A stretch of DNA of 64,000 nucleotides from Polytrichum commune (lineage: Eukaryota > Streptophyta > Polytrichopsida > Polytrichales > Polytrichaceae): NCBI GenBank assembly GCA_950295325.1, contig OX485809.1, positions 7,564,001 to 7,628,000 on the forward strand, in the 5' to 3' direction. This document shows positions 58,801 through 64,000 of the stretch, in pieces (the first letter of the stretch is position 1; each line of letters starts with the position of its first letter). The notes beneath the pieces were generated by a model. That model saw nothing but the letters and a program-made list of their open reading frames with translations, ran no database searches and was not told where the DNA came from. Made by a program: the position numbers and the translations under genes.

Positions 58801-58857
58801 AAAGAACCGCAATGGAAATATAACTGCGGTTTTTTTTTACCATGTTTTCTACTAGTG
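58801..58857. mobile_element. CACTA right terminus
   Basis: The sequence ends TTTTCTACTAGTG, the reverse complement of CACTAGTAGAAAA, typical of CACTA termini. Just inside is a hairpin with arms AACCGCA and TGCGGTT. ATC follows as a possible 3-bp target duplication. I found no matching CACTAGTAGAAAA start to the left in a plausible position. Confidence 0.75.
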
Positions 58858-59522
58858 ATCCCATGACGACGGACCAGCCACGCAAAGACCAGGATCAAAC
58901 ACCTATTCAGTCACATGTCTATGTGCGAGACGTCACTCGCAACGTCCAGGAATCGACCAAAAAAGCGTGATGGCATTCAATTCAACATATGACCTCGAAC
59001 TGATTAAATTCTGAGCCAGGTTCAAGTGATGCATAATTAGCCCGAACAGGTAATGTGATGCCCCAATCCTCGAGTGCGCATCTCGGCCACTGAACCAAAC
59101 CCTAATGGACTCCCTACCACCTCATCATCACTTCGGCGACATGTTAGGGGTAAGTTGGAATTGCGAAGGATTGCAACCTGTCGACAACCAAATGTCACTT
59201 CCAGTGCTCGGCCAATGCTTGCCGAATTTTGACGACCATTCGGCGCCCAGCAATTGAGTCACAACCGGCCACACTTAAGCCGATTCCTAAAAGTGTGTCG
59301 ATCCTCAATTCGACAGAGGGGTACAGGCTGCTACTATGCGTTCTTAAGTGCCATCAGGGAATTGTGCAGGTAGTCTTCAATTACAGCAACACCCCAAGTG
59401 ACGCCAATTGGGGAGTACGACGCCTGCTGTCGCTATTCAAGCCACGGAGACTGCCCTACAGTACGGCGTTTTCTGATGCAGTAAAGAAAGCGCCCAATTC
59501 AACTAGCAGGGGGAAACTTAGT
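58858..59522. other. Flank between CACTA end and MULE end
   Basis: No supported gene or repeat is seen. Short frames only. Confidence 0.35.
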
Positions 59523-59533
59523 AGTGTGAGCGT

Positions 59534-59575
<42 letters not shown>

Positions 59576-59588
59576 TGATTGGAGAGCG
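59523..59588. repeat. MULE terminal GAGCGGA repeats (third copy)
   Basis: GTGTGAGCGTAGAGCGGAGA continues as about five GAGCGGA units and then TGATTGGAGAGCG. The following sequence (GCCTATTTCC near 59625) also resembles the inner part of the 38720-38956 end in reverse, so the element's interior should lie to the right. The partner terminus is not in the window. Confidence 0.65.
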
Positions 59589-60068
59589 ACAAAATTTAGA
59601 TTTTATTAGGTAATTTTAGGAGAAGCCGTGCCTATTTCCATGGATTTAGGGGTAGTTTGAATTCAATTTGTTGGAAAGGCACCCCATTCCCGTGGACATA
59701 AGAAACCTGAATTGTTCGAGAAACCAACGGATCCTACAGGCGTGGAAGATTCCATTTGTTCTCAAACATCCTAGAGTCTAGGTTTGAAATGTTTCATATT
59801 AAATTAGGGCTGACGTCACCACTTGAAATCAAACATAAACATATGATGAACAATGTAAGTGTACATAAATGATTTCCACAAAGTGATAAATTGCGCCAAG
59901 TAGGTTGGGTACTATTTCCAAGTACGATTAGATTTCAATAATTACCATACACAAAATATTTGATTGGCCGAGAAAATGTTCATGAAGATAGGTGCCAAAC
60001 TCAAGACTTACAAAAATGTGTATTCAGTTCAAGTAGCTATATACAACCATCCTCTACTTTATTTCCAT

Positions 60069-60569
60069 CTACACCCTATCGGCCGGGCATGTCCAATATG
60101 GGTAAAATGATTCAAAAATCATGCCATATAACTCCTCCGCACACCAGCAACTCTCCAATTCATCCCTTAGTTTAGCCAATGAACGCAATGATATATCCCC
60201 CAAGTCCGACATAAGAATCCTCCGCGAAATTTTTGAGCTGACGTGGCGGCTACGAGAGAACCACATCATGTTCATTTGAAATTGTGTGATGAGGTTATGT
60301 TCGCGTGGCAAACACACCCTTAAGTCTACATTGGGACCCATGGCGTATTCATATTGAGCCAAACGAAGAGCATTGTACTCCACACTTTTATCCACAACAT
60401 TTTTCCATGATTTGCAACATAGCCTCAAATCGTGGATTAGCGACAAACGACGTTGGGTGTCCAATACCGTCTCCCGGCCCGTATCCACATTTGCGGCACC
60501 CACCAATAAGTTGGGAACTAAGACTGACAATTGTACATATAGGTCCAGATGTAGTACGAGTGGCTCCAT
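60069..60569 (-). CDS. F-box-like short protein
   Basis: About 166 residues from ATG 60569 (MEPLVLHLDLYVQL). Residues near 45-75 (RRLSLIHDLRLCCKSWKNVV) resemble the second half of an F-box (Leu-rich, CKSW). The rest (EYNALRLAQYEYAMGPNVDL, RRILMSDLGDISLRSLAKLR, DELESCWCAEELYGMIFESF) is not recognised. It lies 480 bp inside the third MULE end and could be a gene captured by that element. An incomplete first half of the F-box and no visible first exon leave it uncertain. Confidence 0.45.
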   Translation of the reverse strand: MEPLVLHLDLYVQLSVLVPNLLVGAANVDTGRETVLDTQRRLSLIHDLRLCCKSWKNVVDKSVEYNALRLAQYEYAMGPNVDLRVCLPREHNLITQFQMNMMWFSRSRHVSSKISRRILMSDLGDISLRSLAKLRDELESCWCAEELYGMIFESFYPYWTCPADRV

Positions 60570-60719
60570 GACGTGCAATTAGAGCGATCTTCCACAACCT
60601 GATGAACAAATGATGAGGTACACAAATGAACTCAAAAATCAAGTAAATTTTGGCCAAGAACTTAACCTCAACCCAAAGACTCAAGAATGCTTAAAATTCA
60701 CAAGAGTCTTAAACTCACA

Positions 60720-62440
60720 CACAAGAGCATACAATTTGAAATTTTTGGCCAAGGCCTCAACCCCATAAACAAGAGCTAACAATCACAAACTTTTGGCCAA
60801 TGCCTTAACCTCACACACAAGAGCCACTAATCTGATATGTTTGGCCAAGGCTTTAACCTCATATACAAGAGCCCACAATCTGAAATATTTGGCCAAGGCC
60901 TTAACATCACATTCAAAAGCCTACAATCTGAAATTGTTGGCCAAGGCCTTAACCTCACACACAAGAGCCAACAATCTGAAATTTTTGGCCAAGGTCTCAA
61001 GACCATATACAAGAGCTAACAATCTGAAATTTTTGGGCAAGGGCTTAACCTCACACACAAGAGCCACTAATCTGATATGTTTGGGCAAGGGCTTAACCTT
61101 ACACACAAGAGCCACTAATCTGATATGTTTGGCCAAGCCCTTAACCTCATATAGAAGAGGATACAATCACAAATTTTTGGCCAAGGCCTTAACCTCACAT
61201 ACAAGAGCCACTGATCTGATATGTTTGGCCAAGGACTTAACCTCATATACAAGAGCCTACAATCACAAATTTCTGGCCAAGCCCTAAACTTCATATAGAA
61301 GAGGATACAATCACAAATTTTTGGCCAAGGCCTTAACCTCACATATAAGAGCCCCTAATCTGATATGTTTCGCCAAGGCTTTAACCTCATATACAAGAGC
61401 CCACAATCTGAAATATTTGGCCAAGGCCTTAACATCACATTCAAAAGCCTACAATCTAAAATTGTGGCCAAGGCCTTAACCTCACACACAAGAGCCAACA
61501 ATCTGAAATTTTTGGCCAAGGCCTCAACACCATATACAAGAGCTAACAATCTGAAATTTTTGGGCAAGGGCTTAACCTCACACACAAGAGCCCCTAATCT
61601 GATATGTTTGGCCAAGGCCTTAACCTCACATACAAGAGGCTACAATAACAAATGTTTGGCCAAGGCCTCAACCCCATCTACAAGAGCTAACAATCACAAA
61701 CTTTTGGCCAATGCCTTAACCTCACACACAAGAGCCACTAATCTGATATGTTTAGCCAAGGCTTTAACCTCATATACAAGAGCCCACAATCTGAAATATT
61801 TGGCCAAGGCCTTAACATCACATTCAAAAGCCTACAATCTGAAATTGTTGGCCAAGGCCTTAACCTCACACACAAGAGCCCACAATCTGAAATATTTGGC
61901 CAAGGCCTTAACATCACATTCAAAAGCCTACAATCTGAAATTGTTGGCCAAGGCCTTAACCTCACACACAAGATCCAACAATCTGAAATTTTTGGCCAAG
62001 GCCTCAACACCATATACAAGAGCTAACAATCTGAAATTTTTGGGCAAGGGCTTAACCTCACACACAAGAGCCACTAATCTGATATGTTTGGAGAAGGCCT
62101 TAACATCACATACAAGAGCAACCAATCTGATATGTTTGGCCAAGGACTTAACCTCACAAAGAAGAGCCTACAATCTGAAATTTTTGGCCAAGGCCTCAAC
62201 ACCATATACAAACCATAGAATCTGAAAGTTGTGGGCAAGGGCTTAACCTCACATACAAGAGCATAGAATATGAAATTTTTGGGCAACGGCTTAACCTCAC
62301 ACACAAGAGCCACTAATCTGATATGTTAGGCCAAGGACTTAACCTCACAAACAAGAGCCTACAATTTGAAATTTTTGGCCAAGGGCTTAACCTCAAAAAC
62401 AAGAGCGTAGAATCTGAAATTTTTGGGCCATTAAAAGTGA
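60720..62440 (+). repeat. 48-bp minisatellite
   Basis: About 35 tandem units of 48 bp: TTGGCCAAGGCCTTAACCTC, then ACACACAAGAGCC and ACAATCTGAAATTT. Each includes the short palindromes TTGGCCAA and AAGGCCTT. As 48 is 3 x 16 the frames stay open: plus strand LAKALTSHTRANNLKF repeated (60793-61287 and 61365-62225), and the minus strand is open in shorter stretches as well. Units differ (GGCCAAGG versus GGGCAAGG, CATACAAGAGCT), and some 96-bp pairs are duplicated. I see no gene. Confidence 0.93.
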
Positions 62441-62449
62441 GAGCATCCA

Positions 62450-62849
62450 AAAATCCTAACCAAATCAACACCTGAATCCAACTCAAGAATAAGGACTACA
62501 CATCTAGGGCAATCGGAAGTGAGAGCATTCACCTGAAACAAGGTTGACAATCTTGTAGAAACAGAGTTGAGAGTCCGAGCACTCAATAGGTTGGAGTAGC
62601 ACAATGCTTGGGCTTGAAAGTATTACATGCCGAAATAGGAGAGCACGTGCTTGGAGCGGCACAATGTGAAAAGGGTGCACGGGGATGTGACCATAATTGG
62701 AAGGAGATATGCATTCAATGCATTACATTAATGGGATGAATCTGAACTTAACTAGGGGATCTTAACTAATATTGCACATAATGACAGAGGATGCAATATA
62801 TAACATTATGGCTATAATGCCACATGCAAAAATCTGGGATGAACCCCAT
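62450..62849. other. Unassigned spacer between two tandem arrays
   Basis: No supported gene or repeat is seen. Confidence 0.35.
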
Positions 62850-64000
62850 ACCCGGGGACCCTCTCGGAACCGAGAGGGTTCCCAAATAGTCGAACCCCTT
62901 GACAAATATGAACCCCAAAAAGAAACCCCCAACCACTGGATGAAACCCCCAACCACTGGAACCTCTCGAAACCGAGAGGGTCCACAAGTAGTCCAACCAC
63001 TCAAGTTGACAAAATCTAATTACCTACCTAATCCACATACATTCATGTAAAAATGAATACTATCCATAATATCCCCACCTTGACCCTCTCGGTTCCGAGA
63101 GGGTCTCACTGTCAAGGATACACAAACGTTTTCAACCTAAGTACCTACGTAATACACATACATGCACATACAGAAGGCACATAATAGTTGTGAAAATCTG
63201 GTCCTTACTATCACAACCTACACCCGAGAGGGTATCACTCTCATGCATATACAAAAATTTCAAACGTAAGTACCCACCTAGACCACATACATTCACATCC
63301 ACAAGGCACATCATAGTTGTAAAAATCTGGTCCATACTATCCCAACATTGACCCTCTCGGTTCCGAGAGGGTGGGCCTCTTATGAATACACAAACATTAA
63401 CAACCTAAGTACCTACCTAGTCCACATACATACACATAGACAAGCCAAGTCATAGTTGTCAAAATCTGGTCCATACTATCCCCAACTTGACCCTCTCGGT
63501 TCCGAGAGGGTCTCACTAACATGCACCCAAAATCAATTTCATTATTACTAACTAGATGGACCACATACAAACACATAGACAAGCCAAATCATAGTTGTCA
63601 AAATCTGGTCCATACTAACCCCAAATTCACCCTCTCGGTTCCGAGAGGGTCTCACTCTCATGCACACACAAAAGTTTTGAACATGAATAACTACTTGGTC
63701 CAAATACATTCACATAAACAAGCCAAATCAGAGTTGTCGAAATGTGGTCCACACTATCCCAACCTCGACCCTCTCGGTTCCGAGAGGGTCTCCCTCTCAT
63801 GCACTCGCAAACATTTTTGAACATGAATTACTAGTTGGTCCACATACATTCACATACAAAAGCCACATCATAGTTTTCAAAATCTGGTCCATACTAAACC
63901 CATCCTAGACACTGTCGGTTCCGAGAGGGTCTCATCCTAGTGCACAAACAAAACTTTTCAACATGAACTAATAATTGGTCCACAAACAAACATATACACA
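62850..64000 (+). repeat. 138-bp satellite with CGGTTCCG palindrome
   Basis: Units of about 137-144 bp carry TCATGCACACACAAA, GAACATGAATAACTA, TGGTCCACATACATTCACAT, AAGCCACATCATAGTTGT and AAAATCTGGTCCATACTA, ending in a palindrome of arm ACCCTCTCGG, centre TT, and reverse-complement arm (63490-63511 is perfect). The palindromes lie near 63080, 63355, 63500, 63640, 63780 and 63920; near 63221 only the right arm is left. At 62858-62879 the centre is AA, and the first two units are otherwise unlike the rest. The array runs off the window. Confidence 0.93.

Overview
The window is nuclear DNA of a streptophyte (land plant or charophyte). It is built almost wholly of transposable elements and satellite DNA. 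The evidence is GT-AG spliced transposase genes, a tnp2-type CACTA transposase with plant-type C-terminal domains (DUF4218/DUF4216-like), a Mutator-like (MULE) transposase with a SWIM finger, and two Ty3/Gypsy families. The species cannot be fixed from sequence alone. A large-genome, perhaps non-flowering, lineage is only a guess. I saw no convincing host housekeeping gene, rRNA, tRNA or CRISPR array.

Layout, left to right. 1-1687 holds a decayed MULE 3' end on the minus strand. 1688-2627 is a chromovirus-type solo LTR with target duplication GTGGA. 3028-11820 is a 138-bp satellite in two opposite orientations around a 340-bp foldback core. 11990-16540 is a broken multi-exon adenine/cytosine amino-methyltransferase-like gene, split by a 2839-bp solo LTR with target duplication ACCAA. 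16556-22361 is more of the same satellite, interrupted by a truncated chromovirus (16705-18379). 22362-30349 is a minus-strand non-autonomous Gypsy element whose single long ORF joins gag-protease directly to the integrase C-terminus. 30350-32760 holds two different repeats sharing one BamHI-centred palindrome. 32808-38956 is a MULE with a spliced transposase and two flanking antisense genes. 39194-40165 is a second solo LTR. 40369-49936 is a chromovirus with target duplication GTGTG, carrying a truncated nested relative. 50985-58857 is a CACTA transposon with an apparently intact five-exon transposase, a recognisable right terminus and no recognisable left one. 59523-60569 is another MULE end beside an F-box-like ORF. 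60720-62440 is a 48-bp minisatellite, and 62850-64000 is a third palindrome-centred satellite.

The most unusual signal is shared by repeats that otherwise do not resemble one another. The 138-bp satellite, both BamHI repeats and the right-end satellite each carry one palindrome per unit, mostly 10-nt arms around 2 central bases. The inner part is CTCGG-NN-CCGAG and the outer five bases are family-specific but always complementary. A few units carry matched changes in both arms. The chromovirus LTRs are independently rich in hairpins, and part of the LTR resembles the satellite's foldback core. Palindrome symmetry, rather than a fixed sequence, therefore looks like what is being kept or generated.

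The two Gypsy families and the MULE and CACTA genes do not form a pathway. They are separate mobile systems in nested insertions, which target duplications and junctions let one order in time.
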